DNA from: Sphingomonas sp.
GTDB lineage: Bacteria; Pseudomonadota; Alphaproteobacteria; Sphingomonadales; Sphingomonadaceae
DNA length: 22,994 nucleotides
Assembly (NCBI GenBank): GCA_025981625.1
Contig: JAICXF010000029.1
Location: 1 to 22,994, forward strand
Reading direction: 5' to 3'
Positions 15,800 through 22,994 of this stretch are shown here, piece after piece. Within the stretch, counting starts at the first letter, position 1; each line of letters starts with the position of its first letter. Position numbers and translations under genes: made by a program. The notes below the pieces were generated by a model. That model worked only from the letters and a program-made list of their open reading frames with translations, was not told where the DNA came from and did not search any database.

Positions 15800-17889
15800 A
15801 TCCGTTCTACGCTCGAAATCGGCTCGGCATCGCGGAGCGCCGCGATGATCGCGTGCAGGTGCGCGAGGTCGTGGACTTCGATGTCGAGGTGGAAAGTCTG
15901 AAAGCTGCCGTCGCGGTGCGCCAGCTGAAGGTTGATGATGTTGGCGTGCTTGGCGCCGAGAATGCTGGACATGGTGCCCAGCGCTCCCGGGATATCGCGC
16001 AGGATGATTGCGAGCCGCGCCGCGCCGCCGTCCGAGCCTTCGCCCCACGCAAGATCGAGCCAGTCGGCATCGATTCCGCTCGCCAGCGTGTCGCAGCCGA
16101 TGACGTGGACCTCGATCTCCTCATCCTCGCGGCGAAGCCCGACGATCCGGTCGCCGGGGATCGGATGGCAGCATTGGGCGAGGTGGTAGGCGACGCCGGG
16201 AGTGAGGCCCTTGATTGAGATCGCCTGGCGCTGCCCGAGCGGCCGCGGCGAGGCGACGTCGCCGCCGGCCGAGCCCGGCATCAGCGCCTCCATCAGCGCC
16301 TCGTCGCTCACCCGCTTGCGCGCGATGGCGATCATCAGCTCGTCCTCATTCTCGATCTTGAGCTTTTTGAGGGATCGTTTGAGCGCTTCCTTGTCGAGCT
16401 CGGCCGGAAGCCGGGCGACGATTTCCTCGTAAATCTTGCGGCCGAGCTGGATCGTCTCGTCGCGCTCCTTGTGGCGGACGAAGCGGCGAATCCCGGCGCG
16501 CGCCTTGCCGGTGGCGACGAAGCGCAGCCAGCTCGGCTGCGGGTGCTGGGCTTCCGATGCGAGGATTTCGACCTGGTCGCCATTCTCCAGCATGGTGCGC
16601 AGCGGAACCACGCGGCCGTTGACCTTGGCGCCGACGGTCCGGTCGCCAAGGTCGGTGTGAACGGCATAAGCGAGATCGACCGGGGTCGCTCCCTTGGGCA
16701 GCTGGATCAGCTCGCCCTTGGGAGTGAAAGCGAAAATCCGGTCCTGGTACATGGCCATTCGAGTATGCTCGAGCAGCTCTTCGGGGCTCTCGGCATGTTC
16801 CAGGATCTCGACCAGATCGTCGACCCACGGGATGTTCATCTCGCCCTCGGGCTTGCCTTCCTTGTAGGCCCAATGGGCGGCGAGTCCGCGCTCGGCCTGC
16901 TCGTGCATCTCCCTGGAGCGGATCTGGATTTCGATCCGCATCTTGGAATCGTGGATGACCGAGGTGTGCAGCGAGCGGTAGCCGTTGCGCTTGGGCGTCG
17001 AGACGTAATCCTTGAAACGGCCCGGAACCATCGGCCAGCGCAGGTGGATCAGCCCCAGCGCTCGGTAACATTCGGTCACATCGTCGACGATGATCCGGAA
17101 CGCCATCACGTCGGACAATTGTTCGAAGCTGATGTGCCGCTCGGCCATCTTCTTCCAGATCGAGAAGGGGTGCTTCTGGCGGCCGGTGACCTCGGCCTCG
17201 AGGCCGTTGTCGGCGAGATATAGCTGCAACCCGAGCCCGATCCGGCTGACGAGGTCGCCGCCGGATTCGGTGAGCTGCTTCAAGCGCCTGGTGACCGACG
17301 CATAGGCATCGGGCTCCAGCTCCCGAAACGCCAGGGTCTGCATTTCGGTCATCATCTCGTACATGCCGATCCGCTCGGCGAGCGGGGCGTAGATATCCAT
17401 CGTCTCGCGCGCGATCCGGCGGCGCTTGTCCTCGCTTCGGATGTGGTGGAGCGTGCGCATGTTGTGGAGCCGGTCGGCGAGCTTCACCAGCAGCACGCGG
17501 ATGTCGTCCGACAGCGCCAGCAGGAATTTGCGAAGGTTCTCCGCCGCGCGCTCATTTTCCGACTGCGCCTCGATCTTGCTGAGCTTGGTGACCCCGTCGA
17601 CGAGCCGCGCGACGTCCTTGCCGAACAATTTCTCGATCTGCTGTGGAGTGGCGAGCGTGTCTTCGATCGTGTCGTGGAGGATCGCCGTGGCGATGGTCTG
17701 GTCGTCGAGCCTGAGGTCGGTGAGGATTCCCGCGACCTCGATCGGATGACTGAAATAGGGATCGCCGGACGCGCGCTGCTGGTCGCCGTGCGCCTTCATC
17801 GAGAAGACGTACGCCCGGTTGATCAGTCCCTCGTCCGCGTCGGGATCGTAGGAACGGACCTTCTCGACAAGCTCATATTGCCTCAGCAC
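15796..17889 (-). CDS. rsh: RSH bifunctional (p)ppGpp synthetase/hydrolase
   Basis: It makes and degrades the alarmone (p)ppGpp in the stringent response. From a GTG at 17889 it is 697 aa and begins MLRQYELVEKVRSYDPDADE, the usual start of alphaproteobacterial RSH proteins. The hydrolase domain has H48, HD at 72-73, ED at 76-77 and the ADRLHN motif near 138-143. The synthetase domain has VTGRQKHPFSIWKKM (234-248), DVMAFRIIV and RFKDYVSTPKRNGYRSLHT (291-309). Then come a TGS domain (about 384-443), the CCHPIPGDRIVGL cysteine motif and a C-terminal ACT domain ending SVERI. Both active sites look intact. A TTG at 17925 in the same frame is possible but adds unlikely residues. The only AGGGG sits a single base from the GTG, so ribosome binding is unclear. 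The rpoZ gene, a common neighbour, is absent. Confidence 0.94.
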   Translation of the reverse strand: MLRQYELVEKVRSYDPDADEGLINRAYVFSMKAHGDQQRASGDPYFSHPIEVAGILTDLRLDDQTIATAILHDTIEDTLATPQQIEKLFGKDVARLVDGVTKLSKIEAQSENERAAENLRKFLLALSDDIRVLLVKLADRLHNMRTLHHIRSEDKRRRIARETMDIYAPLAERIGMYEMMTEMQTLAFRELEPDAYASVTRRLKQLTESGGDLVSRIGLGLQLYLADNGLEAEVTGRQKHPFSIWKKMAERHISFEQLSDVMAFRIIVDDVTECYRALGLIHLRWPMVPGRFKDYVSTPKRNGYRSLHTSVIHDSKMRIEIQIRSREMHEQAERGLAAHWAYKEGKPEGEMNIPWVDDLVEILEHAESPEELLEHTRMAMYQDRIFAFTPKGELIQLPKGATPVDLAYAVHTDLGDRTVGAKVNGRVVPLRTMLENGDQVEILASEAQHPQPSWLRFVATGKARAGIRRFVRHKERDETIQLGRKIYEEIVARLPAELDKEALKRSLKKLKIENEDELMIAIARKRVSDEALMEALMPGSAGGDVASPRPLGQRQAISIKGLTPGVAYHLAQCCHPIPGDRIVGLRREDEEIEVHVIGCDTLASGIDADWLDLAWGEGSDGGAARLAIILRDIPGALGTMSSILGAKHANIINLQLAHRDGSFQTFHLDIEVHDLAHLHAIIAALRDAEPISSVERI

Positions 17890-17939
17890 ACCCCTAAGAT
17901 GGGGGACAGCGGCGCGGTAGCGCAAGCGGCAATGCGGGT

Positions 17940-17972
17940 GAGGGCGCCCAGGAGGGAGTGACGGGCGCCCTC
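17940..17972. terminator. Strong hairpin after the CC_3452-like gene
   Basis: GAGGGCGCCC (17940-17949) pairs perfectly with GGGCGCCCTC (17963-17972) over a 13-base loop. It begins ten bases beyond the stop of the minus-strand gene ending at 17982 and lies upstream of rsh. No T run follows, so it may protect the RNA end or partly terminate. Confidence 0.6.
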
Positions 17973-17981
17973 GGGGGAGAC

Positions 17982-18299
17982 TTACTGGGCGGCAAGAGCC
18001 CTGGCGGGAGCAGCCCTAACCGAACCGTTGCATTTGTCGAGATCGGCGGCACTGAACGCACGGCCGTCGACGAGGAAGCTGTCGATTTTGCCGGCGTGAC
18101 GCGCGAGCGATTGGCATAGCACAACCGGGCGGCTCTCATCCGTCGAGCCCTGGCAGGCGTCCGCGCCGCAAGCCCAGACGATGTCCGGCGCGATGAATCG
18201 CCCGGTCGCCGGAACGGAGAGCTTGGCCGAATAGCTCGCCGAAACCGCCGGAGAGGCGATTGCGGCGAGGGCGGAGAAGATGATCAGTGAACGAAACAT
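17982..18299 (-). CDS. Small secreted four-cysteine protein, CC_3452-like
   Basis: The product is 105 aa with a signal peptide (residues 1-21, ending SPAVSAS). The mature part has four cysteines: C44 and C49 in VWACGADACQG, C62 in SRPVVLCQSLA and C90 in DKCNGS. Two disulfides in the periplasm are plausible. The pattern (VWxC, then C, SRP-VxC, a G-K segment and a final CN) matches my memory of the CC_3452 family of small alphaproteobacterial exported proteins, whose function is unknown. AGGG lies about nine bases before the ATG. The 17-base palindrome 16 bases further upstream suggests control by the divergent HxlR regulator. The gene is followed by a strong hairpin and then rsh. Confidence 0.8.
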   Translation of the reverse strand: MFRSLIIFSALAAIASPAVSASYSAKLSVPATGRFIAPDIVWACGADACQGSTDESRPVVLCQSLARHAGKIDSFLVDGRAFSAADLDKCNGSVRAAPARALAAQ

Positions 18300-18314
18300 C
18301 GCGACACCCTATTC

Positions 18315-18331
18315 AGTTGCGACTCGCAACT
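18315..18331. promoter_or_regulatory. Perfect 17-base palindrome, candidate HxlR operator
   Basis: AGTTGCGA-C-TCGCAACT is a perfect inverted repeat around one base, in the 117-base gap between divergent genes. It lies 16-32 bases upstream of the CC_3452-like start and 86 bases before the HxlR start. A GCAACT half site recurs at 18356-18361, 30 bases away. HxlR dimers bind such symmetric sites, but binding here is inferred. Confidence 0.6.
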
Positions 18332-18416
18332 AATTACCGCCTTCGATTTCATTTGGCAACTGTTCTTCGGAACCAAAATGTGCTTCGATGAGATTCGTTA
18401 GGGGAGAGAACGGCTT

Positions 18417-18911
18417 ATGCCGGCAGATACGCTGACGACACACATCGATGCGTTCAAACAGGCGGCATTGTCGTGCCCGCTGCCTGCGGCCGTGGAGCTG
18501 ATCGGCGAAAAGTGGGCTTTCCTGATCCTTCGCGGCGCGTTCAACGGGCTTCAGCATTTCGAGGAATTCCAGGCGGGGCTCGGAATTGCACGGAACATAT
18601 TGTCTGACCGGCTCGGCAAGATGGTCGCCGGCGGAATCCTCGAGCGACGGTCCGATCCGGACGATGGCCGGCGAGTGATCTATTCGCTGACGCCGAAAGG
18701 CGAGGGGCTTTTGCCGGTGGTCGTCGCGCTGCGCCAATGGGGCGAGCATTGGGGCTATGGCAGCATGCGCGTCCAGCTCGCCGACCGCCGCGATTGCAAG
18801 CCGGTAAGAAAAATCTGCTTGTTGTCGCACGACGGGCGACCGCTCGAGCTTGGCGACCTTACCTGGATCGAACGCGAAGACTCAATGTCGCTCAAGACCG
18901 CTGCTGAATAG
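18417..18911 (+). CDS. HxlR-family winged-helix transcriptional regulator
   Basis: The protein is 164 aa. Residues 17-105 form the winged-helix domain with the family's hallmarks: a conserved Cys (C20) in SCPLPAAVELIGEKW, then AFLILRGAFNGLQHFEEFQA, IARNILSDRLGKMV as the recognition region, and GGILERRSDPDDGRRVIYSL for the wing. The C-terminal 55 residues are less conserved and contain another Cys in KICLLSHDG. In some HxlR proteins the N-terminal Cys senses electrophiles or oxidants. The start is supported by GGGGAGAG upstream of the ATG. It is divergent from the CC_3452-like gene, with the palindrome between, so control of both is the simplest reading. The signal is unknown. Confidence 0.9.
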   Translation: MPADTLTTHIDAFKQAALSCPLPAAVELIGEKWAFLILRGAFNGLQHFEEFQAGLGIARNILSDRLGKMVAGGILERRSDPDDGRRVIYSLTPKGEGLLPVVVALRQWGEHWGYGSMRVQLADRRDCKPVRKICLLSHDGRPLELGDLTWIEREDSMSLKTAAE

Positions 18912-19361
18912 CTATTCCAGCGAAAGGATGTGATCGCGCAGCGCGCGTGCGTCGTGCAGCGCATTGTGCGGCACCTTGCTGTTCGCAGCGGTGCTGAAGC
19001 CCGAGAGGGGCACGAATTCGAAACGCAGCCCCGGCACCTCCGCCATGACTCCGGGCCCGGTCACCAAAAGCATGTTGACCTGGGCAATATCTTCGGGCCA
19101 GTCGGCGATGATCAGCGGGTCGGAATCGCCGGCAAGATAATGGGCGACGGCTCGGGCGGCGTCGGGGCGATTCATGCGCGGCGAGGTCAGGCTGTCGGGC
19201 ACCATGTCGAGGTATGGAATGACATTGCGCTCGACCCACGAATCGAGCGCTCCGTCCCAGTCGAGCGTCAGGTAAAGTTCTTCGCCGTCGTCGGGGACCA
19301 GTGCCAGGCTAAGCAGTGCTCCGCCCCAGCCGTTATACTCCGTGTCGAGAAAGTATCTCAG
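18912..19361 (-). CDS. DEDDh 3'-5' exoribonuclease, Rv2179c-like
   Basis: The protein shows the four acidic residues and the His of DEDDh exonucleases: D6 and E8 in YFLDTEYNG, D87 in IIADWPED, and H132 and D137 in HNALHDARAL (HxAxxD). Size and order fit the Rv2179c-like group, which trims RNA 3' ends. No in-frame ATG or GTG precedes the conserved start. I favour a CTG at 19361, which gives exactly MRYFLDTEYN (149 aa) and overlaps the TGA of the lipoprotein gene (CTGA), suggesting reinitiation. A TTG at 19415 would add 18 poorly fitting residues read out of frame from the lipoprotein tail. Its stop at 18912-18914 abuts the HxlR stop with no gap. The family call is good; the start is inference. 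Confidence 0.82.
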   Translation of the reverse strand: MRYFLDTEYNGWGGALLSLALVPDDGEELYLTLDWDGALDSWVERNVIPYLDMVPDSLTSPRMNRPDAARAVAHYLAGDSDPLIIADWPEDIAQVNMLLVTGPGVMAEVPGLRFEFVPLSGFSTAANSKVPHNALHDARALRDHILSLE

Positions 19362-19633
19362 CGCTGGGCGACCGCTGCGCAGTCGTCGGTCGGCACCGGC
19401 TTGCCCTTGCGGCAACGCTCCTGCGCCATCCGGATCTGCTTGCCGCGCTCCTCGTCTGCCTTGCGAAGCTCGCGCCCGCGCTTCTCGTCGGCCTTCTTCT
19501 GGTTCGGAAGGGCGGCGTTCACGCCGGCGGTGGCGACGTGGACCGGGACCAGCGCCACGTCGACGGCGGTCTTGGCGACCGAGCAGGCGGCGAGCAGCGG
19601 CAAGGCGGCGAGGATGAGAAACGGGCTACGCAT
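19358..19633 (-). CDS. Small lipoprotein with charged helix
   Basis: It is 91 aa with a lipoprotein signal peptide: MRSPFLILAALPLLAACSVA, where LAAC is the lipobox and Cys17 would be acylated. A short Ala/Val-rich part follows, then a highly charged helical stretch (KKADEKRGRELRKADEERGK, about 47-66) and two cysteines near the end. Similar small lipoproteins with an ADEKRGRELRK segment occur in sphingomonads, in my recollection, but have no known role. I chose the ATG at 19633, with GAGGA seven bases upstream; a longer in-frame start would overlap the esterase gene. Its stop codon overlaps the proposed CTG start of the exonuclease gene. Confidence 0.8.
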   Translation of the reverse strand: MRSPFLILAALPLLAACSVAKTAVDVALVPVHVATAGVNAALPNQKKADEKRGRELRKADEERGKQIRMAQERCRKGKPVPTDDCAAVAQR

Positions 19634-19671
19634 GCGCTCATCCTCGCCTGCTCCGGCGCGCCTGACAACCG

Positions 19672-20673
19672 TCAAAGCGACGAAAAGAAGTTCCACATCA
19701 GATCGTTGGCGCTAATCGCCATGCTCGGCTGCTTACGGCCCTGCTGGGTCCCGCCACCTGGCCAGCTGTGACCGCCCGTGGCCGTGACGCAGAGCTCGAC
19801 CGGCGCTCCGCCCGGACCCGCTGGGTGCACGTCGCAGTGGGCGCCGGGCACCGTCAGCACTCGCCTGACCTCAGCGATCGAGGCCCGGTCGATCAGCACC
19901 CATTTGCCCTGCGTCTCCGGAACGGATTTGAAGCTGGTGTGCGATGGCCCGGTGCCGACGCCGCCATTGAACGGCACATCGGGATCGTCGGCGGCGTGAA
20001 ACTCGATGACCGCGACCGGATGCGAAGGCACGCACTGACCGGTCGTGTTGTCGGTGCCCTCGACCGGCGCGATCGCGCGGACCTCCGGCCCTTCGCAGGC
20101 TAACCGCCAGGTCATCATGGCGCCGTTGGACATGCCGGTCGCGAACACTCGCTTCGGATCGATGCTCGCCTGCCGCTCCACTCGGTGGATCACCTCCCGG
20201 ATAAAGCCCACGTCATCCACATCGTTCTTCTGCGCCGCGCCGCAGCATGTTCCGGCATTCCAGGTGGCGAAAACGCCGCTGGGGAAGCGCGAATAGCCGT
20301 TCGGAAACACGGCGATGAAGCCGGCCTGCTCCGATTTGCTGATCAGCTTGTACTTGCTGTCATCGGCCTGGAAGTCCGCGTCGCCGCCGCCGCCGTGGAG
20401 CGCCACCAGCATCGGAGTCGGCGCGCCGCGATAGCTCTTCGGCACATGCACCAGATATTCGCGGGTGATTCCGCCGAAGCTGAGGCTGAAGCGGTAGTCG
20501 CCGGGAGCGGTGATTGGCGTCGGGTTCGGGTCGGCGACGGTCGCGCCCCGCCGGGCCTGCTCTGCCGCAACGATCTGCTGGAAGCGGCCGAGGCGCTGAG
20601 CCGCCGCGGTTCCGCCGATGGCTACACCAACGGTGCCGAGCACTGCGGCTCCAACTAAAAAACGAGACTTAAT
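19672..20673 (-). CDS. Secreted PHB-depolymerase/feruloyl-esterase-like hydrolase (LpqC type), possible AUU start
   Basis: This is an alpha/beta hydrolase of the poly(3-hydroxybutyrate) depolymerase / CE1 esterase superfamily. Counting from the GTG at 20643, the oxyanion motif is HGGGGD (83-88), the nucleophile S172 lies in ATGMSNGAMMT, the acid is probably in HAADDPDVPFNGG, and the His is H292 in GGHSWPGGG. From GTG the protein has 323 aa but its signal peptide lacks a basic N-terminus. An ATT at 20673, eight bases after AAGGGG, would give MKSRFLVGAAVLGTVGVAIG and cleavage after GTAAAQ, a proper export signal, and 333 aa. No in-frame ATG or TTG is available. It would act outside the cytoplasm on an ester such as a short polyester or feruloylated sugar; the substrate is unknown. 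Confidence 0.85.
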   Translation of the reverse strand: MKSRFLVGAAVLGTVGVAIGGTAAAQRLGRFQQIVAAEQARRGATVADPNPTPITAPGDYRFSLSFGGITREYLVHVPKSYRGAPTPMLVALHGGGGDADFQADDSKYKLISKSEQAGFIAVFPNGYSRFPSGVFATWNAGTCCGAAQKNDVDDVGFIREVIHRVERQASIDPKRVFATGMSNGAMMTWRLACEGPEVRAIAPVEGTDNTTGQCVPSHPVAVIEFHAADDPDVPFNGGVGTGPSHTSFKSVPETQGKWVLIDRASIAEVRRVLTVPGAHCDVHPAGPGGAPVELCVTATGGHSWPGGGTQQGRKQPSMAISANDLMWNFFSSL

Positions 20674-20774
20674 TGAACAAACCCCTTTGCGTTGCGATGG
20701 GGAAATATTCGTTACGGCAGTTGAACGATGGCTGATGCCGCCGTTGGCCGGGCGTTCAGAATGATTGACGGCCG

Positions 20775-22994
20775 CTAACCAAGGCTCATCGCCTCCTGGG
20801 CCAACGCCTCGGCTTGGGTCAGCAGCACTTCATCGGCCTCGGCGCCGGGCGGCAACGCCTCGCGGCCGACGATGACCATCAGCGGGACCGCCATCGGGGT
20901 GATCCGCCCAGGCTGGACATGCAGCATGGTCGCCGAAGCGCGGTCGACCAGCCGAACCAGGCGGCCGAGCTCGGTCATCCGCCGGCGGGCGTCATCCCAG
21001 GCCGCCCGCAACAGCAGATGCTGCGGTTCGTAGCGGCGCAGCACGTCGTAGATCAGGTCGGTCGAAAAGCTCACCTGCCGGCCCGACTTCTTCTTGCCCG
21101 GGTGGTGGCGCTCGACCAGACCGCCGATCACCGCGACTTCACGGAAGGCGGTCTTGAGCAGGTACGAGCTTTCCACCCAGTCGATGAACTCCTGCTCCAG
21201 GATATCGGCGGAAAAGAGCGACTTCGGATCGGTGATCGGCTCCAGCCCATAGCAGGCGAGCGCATAATCGTTGGCGACGAAGCCGAGCGGCTTGAGGCCG
21301 GCGCTCTCCATTCGGCGGGTGACCAGCATGCCGAGCGACTGGTGCGCGTTCCAGCCCTCGAAGCTGTAGGCGACCATTAAGTGCTGGCCTTCGTGCGGGA
21401 AGGTTTCGACCAGGAGCTGGTGCGGCTCGGGCAAGACCGAGCGCTCCGACTGCACCTCCAGCCATTCGCGGACGTCGTCGGGGAAGCGGGCCCAGTCGTT
21501 GCGATCGCACAGCATGTGCCGAACGCGGTTGGCGAGATGGGTCGACATCGACATCCGCTGTCCGCCGTAGGTGACGATGCGCGCCCGCTTGGACGAAGCA
21601 CGGACGATGATGTCGGTGTCCTTGAACTGCTCGACCTCGAGGCTGAGACCCGAGAAATAGAAATGATCGCCCGGTGACAGGGTGGAGGCATAGCCTTCCT
21701 CGATGGTGCCGAGGCTGCGGCCGTTGCGGAAACGGACCGTGAGCAGCGGCTGCTCGACGATCACCCCCGCGTTGAGCCGATGTTGCTGCGCGATCTGCGG
21801 TCGGGCGATGCGCCACATTCCGCCGGGCTCGGGCACCAGCCGGCGGAAGCGATCGTAGGCTTTGAGCGCGTAGCCGCCGGTGGCGATGAAGTTCAGGATT
21901 TCCTCGAACGTCTCCTGCTTCAGCCCGGCATAAGGGGCGGCGGAGCGAACCTCCCCGAGCAATTCATCCTGCTGAAACGGCGCGGCCACGGCCATTGCCA
22001 GGATGTGCTGCGCCAGCACGTCGAGCGCGCCGGGGCGGAACACTTCGGGATCGAGCTCGCCATCGCCGATCGCGTCGAGCGCGGCGCGGGCTTCGAGATA
22101 TTCGAAGCGGTTGCCCGGGACGATGATGCCTTTGCTCGGCTCATCGAGGCGATGGTTGGCGCGGCCGATTCGCTGCAGCAGTCGTGAGCTGCCTTTGGGC
22201 GCACCCATCTGGATGACGAGATCGATATCGCCCCAGTCGATGCCGAGGTCGAGGCTGGCGGTCGCGACCAATCCGCGAAGCCGCCCCATTGCCATTGCAG
22301 ATTCGATCTTGCGTCGCGCCTCGACCGCGAGGCTGCCGTGGTGGATCCCGATCGGGAGGCCCTGCTCGTTCTCATCCCACAGCTTTTGAAAGATCAGCTC
22401 GGCCAGACCTCGCGTGTTGCAGAAGACGAGAGTGGTCTTGTGCGCTTCGATCAGCCGCATCACGTCGGCGATCGCGTGGTATCCGGAATGCCCGGCCCAG
22501 GGTATTTTGTTCTCCGGTATCAGGATCGAGAGGTCGGGCTCCGCGCCCGGATCGCCGATGACGAGGTCGACCAGCTCCATGTCGGCGTCGGGCGCGAGCC
22601 AGGAGCGGTAGGCATCCGGGTCGCTGATTGTCGCCGAGAGACCCACCCTGCGAAGCCCCGGCGCCAGTCTTTGCAGCCGGGACATCGAAAGCGACAGCAG
22701 GTCGCCACGCTTTTCCTTGGCGAAGCCGTGTAGCTCGTCGACGACGATGGTCCGCAGGTTCTCGAACATCAAAGCCGCGTCCGGATAGCTCAGCAGCAGG
22801 CTCAGCGACTCGGGCGTGGTGAGGAGCACCTCGGGCGGCTTGACGCGCTGCCGCGCCTTTCGGTCCGACGGCGTGTCGCCGGTGCGCGTCTCGACCCGGA
22901 TCGCCAGTCCCATCTCCTCGATCGGACCGATGAGATTGCGCTGCACGTCGACCGCAAGCGCCTTCAGCGGCGATACGTAGAGGGTGTGCAGCCC
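20775..22994 (-). CDS. Ligase-associated DEXH-box helicase (Lhr-like), 5' end cut by window
   Basis: The frame is open to the window edge, so at least 739 residues are visible and the N-terminus with Walker A is missing. Present motifs are LYVSPLKALAVD (motif Ia), TTPESLSLLLSYP, VVDELH (motif II, DELH for DEXH), GLSATI (motif III), VFCNTRGLAELIF, ATASLDLGIDWGDIDLVIQM and QRIGRANHR (motif VI). The long C-terminal part matches Lhr-type winged-helix and beta-sheet domains. The IEEMGLAIRVETRTGDTPS stretch is typical of the ligase-associated DNA damage response helicase group, usually encoded with an ATP-dependent DNA ligase and a metallo-beta-lactamase exonuclease; those would lie beyond the window. 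The esterase gene lies 101 bases downstream (counting from the proposed AUU), and I see no PdeM-like phosphoesterase in the window. Confidence 0.9.
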   Translation of the reverse strand, partial: GLHTLYVSPLKALAVDVQRNLIGPIEEMGLAIRVETRTGDTPSDRKARQRVKPPEVLLTTPESLSLLLSYPDAALMFENLRTIVVDELHGFAKEKRGDLLSLSMSRLQRLAPGLRRVGLSATISDPDAYRSWLAPDADMELVDLVIGDPGAEPDLSILIPENKIPWAGHSGYHAIADVMRLIEAHKTTLVFCNTRGLAELIFQKLWDENEQGLPIGIHHGSLAVEARRKIESAMAMGRLRGLVATASLDLGIDWGDIDLVIQMGAPKGSSRLLQRIGRANHRLDEPSKGIIVPGNRFEYLEARAALDAIGDGELDPEVFRPGALDVLAQHILAMAVAAPFQQDELLGEVRSAAPYAGLKQETFEEILNFIATGGYALKAYDRFRRLVPEPGGMWRIARPQIAQQHRLNAGVIVEQPLLTVRFRNGRSLGTIEEGYASTLSPGDHFYFSGLSLEVEQFKDTDIIVRASSKRARIVTYGGQRMSMSTHLANRVRHMLCDRNDWARFPDDVREWLEVQSERSVLPEPHQLLVETFPHEGQHLMVAYSFEGWNAHQSLGMLVTRRMESAGLKPLGFVANDYALACYGLEPITDPKSLFSADILEQEFIDWVESSYLLKTAFREVAVIGGLVERHHPGKKKSGRQVSFSTDLIYDVLRRYEPQHLLLRAAWDDARRRMTELGRLVRLVDRASATMLHVQPGRITPMAVPLMVIVGREALPPGAEADEVLLTQAEALAQEAMSLG

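Overview
The window looks like ordinary chromosomal core sequence from a high-GC alphaproteobacterium, most likely a member of the Sphingomonadales. The support is a TonB-dependent receptor with a proline-rich tail, a CC_3452-type secreted protein, an alphaproteobacterial-type mutS-glnD pair, and a paired hairpin repeat of the CGTCA...TGACG kind. This placement comes from protein character, not from a database search. I see no tRNA, rRNA, CRISPR array, insertion sequence, prophage or toxin-antitoxin island. Coding density is very high and no gap exceeds 160 bases.

Layout, left to right. Positions 1-126 may hold the last codons of an upstream gene and then the leader of a secreted glycine-rich protein built from a duplicated module (127-1053). 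A hairpin separates it from a convergent two-gene unit (1110-1735, minus) made of a small XRE-type repressor and a four-helix membrane protein. Their promoter region carries two matching palindromes, and thrS is transcribed away from the other side. thrS (1861-3879) is followed by infC, which most likely starts at an AUA codon at 4025, and by a small zinc-ribbon protein. A TonB-dependent receptor (4952-8035) ends at a good terminator hairpin shared with the end of glnD.

The middle is the minus-strand pair mutS-glnD (13407-8087, ATGA overlap). It is divided from the divergent malic enzyme gene maeB (13511-15799) by 103 bases, of which 62 are the hairpin repeat. The maeB and rsh genes converge and share the four bases CTAG as overlapping stop codons. 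rsh encodes a bifunctional (p)ppGpp synthetase/hydrolase. Upstream of it lie a small secreted four-cysteine protein and a divergent HxlR regulator with a perfect 17-base palindrome between them.

The right end is a minus-strand run, read from right to left: a ligase-associated Lhr-like helicase cut by the window edge, a secreted PHB-depolymerase-like esterase, a small lipoprotein, and a DEDDh exoribonuclease of the Rv2179c type. The last abuts the HxlR gene tail to tail with no spacer.

Functionally, the core genes cover translation (thrS, infC), nitrogen signalling (glnD), mismatch repair (mutS), anaplerotic carbon flow (maeB) and the stringent response (rsh). The most interesting signals are three likely non-canonical start codons (AUA for infC, AUU for the esterase, CUG for the exonuclease), the two operator candidates, and the repeat occupying the mutS/maeB promoter region. 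I found no clear sign of a wholly undescribed multi-gene system.
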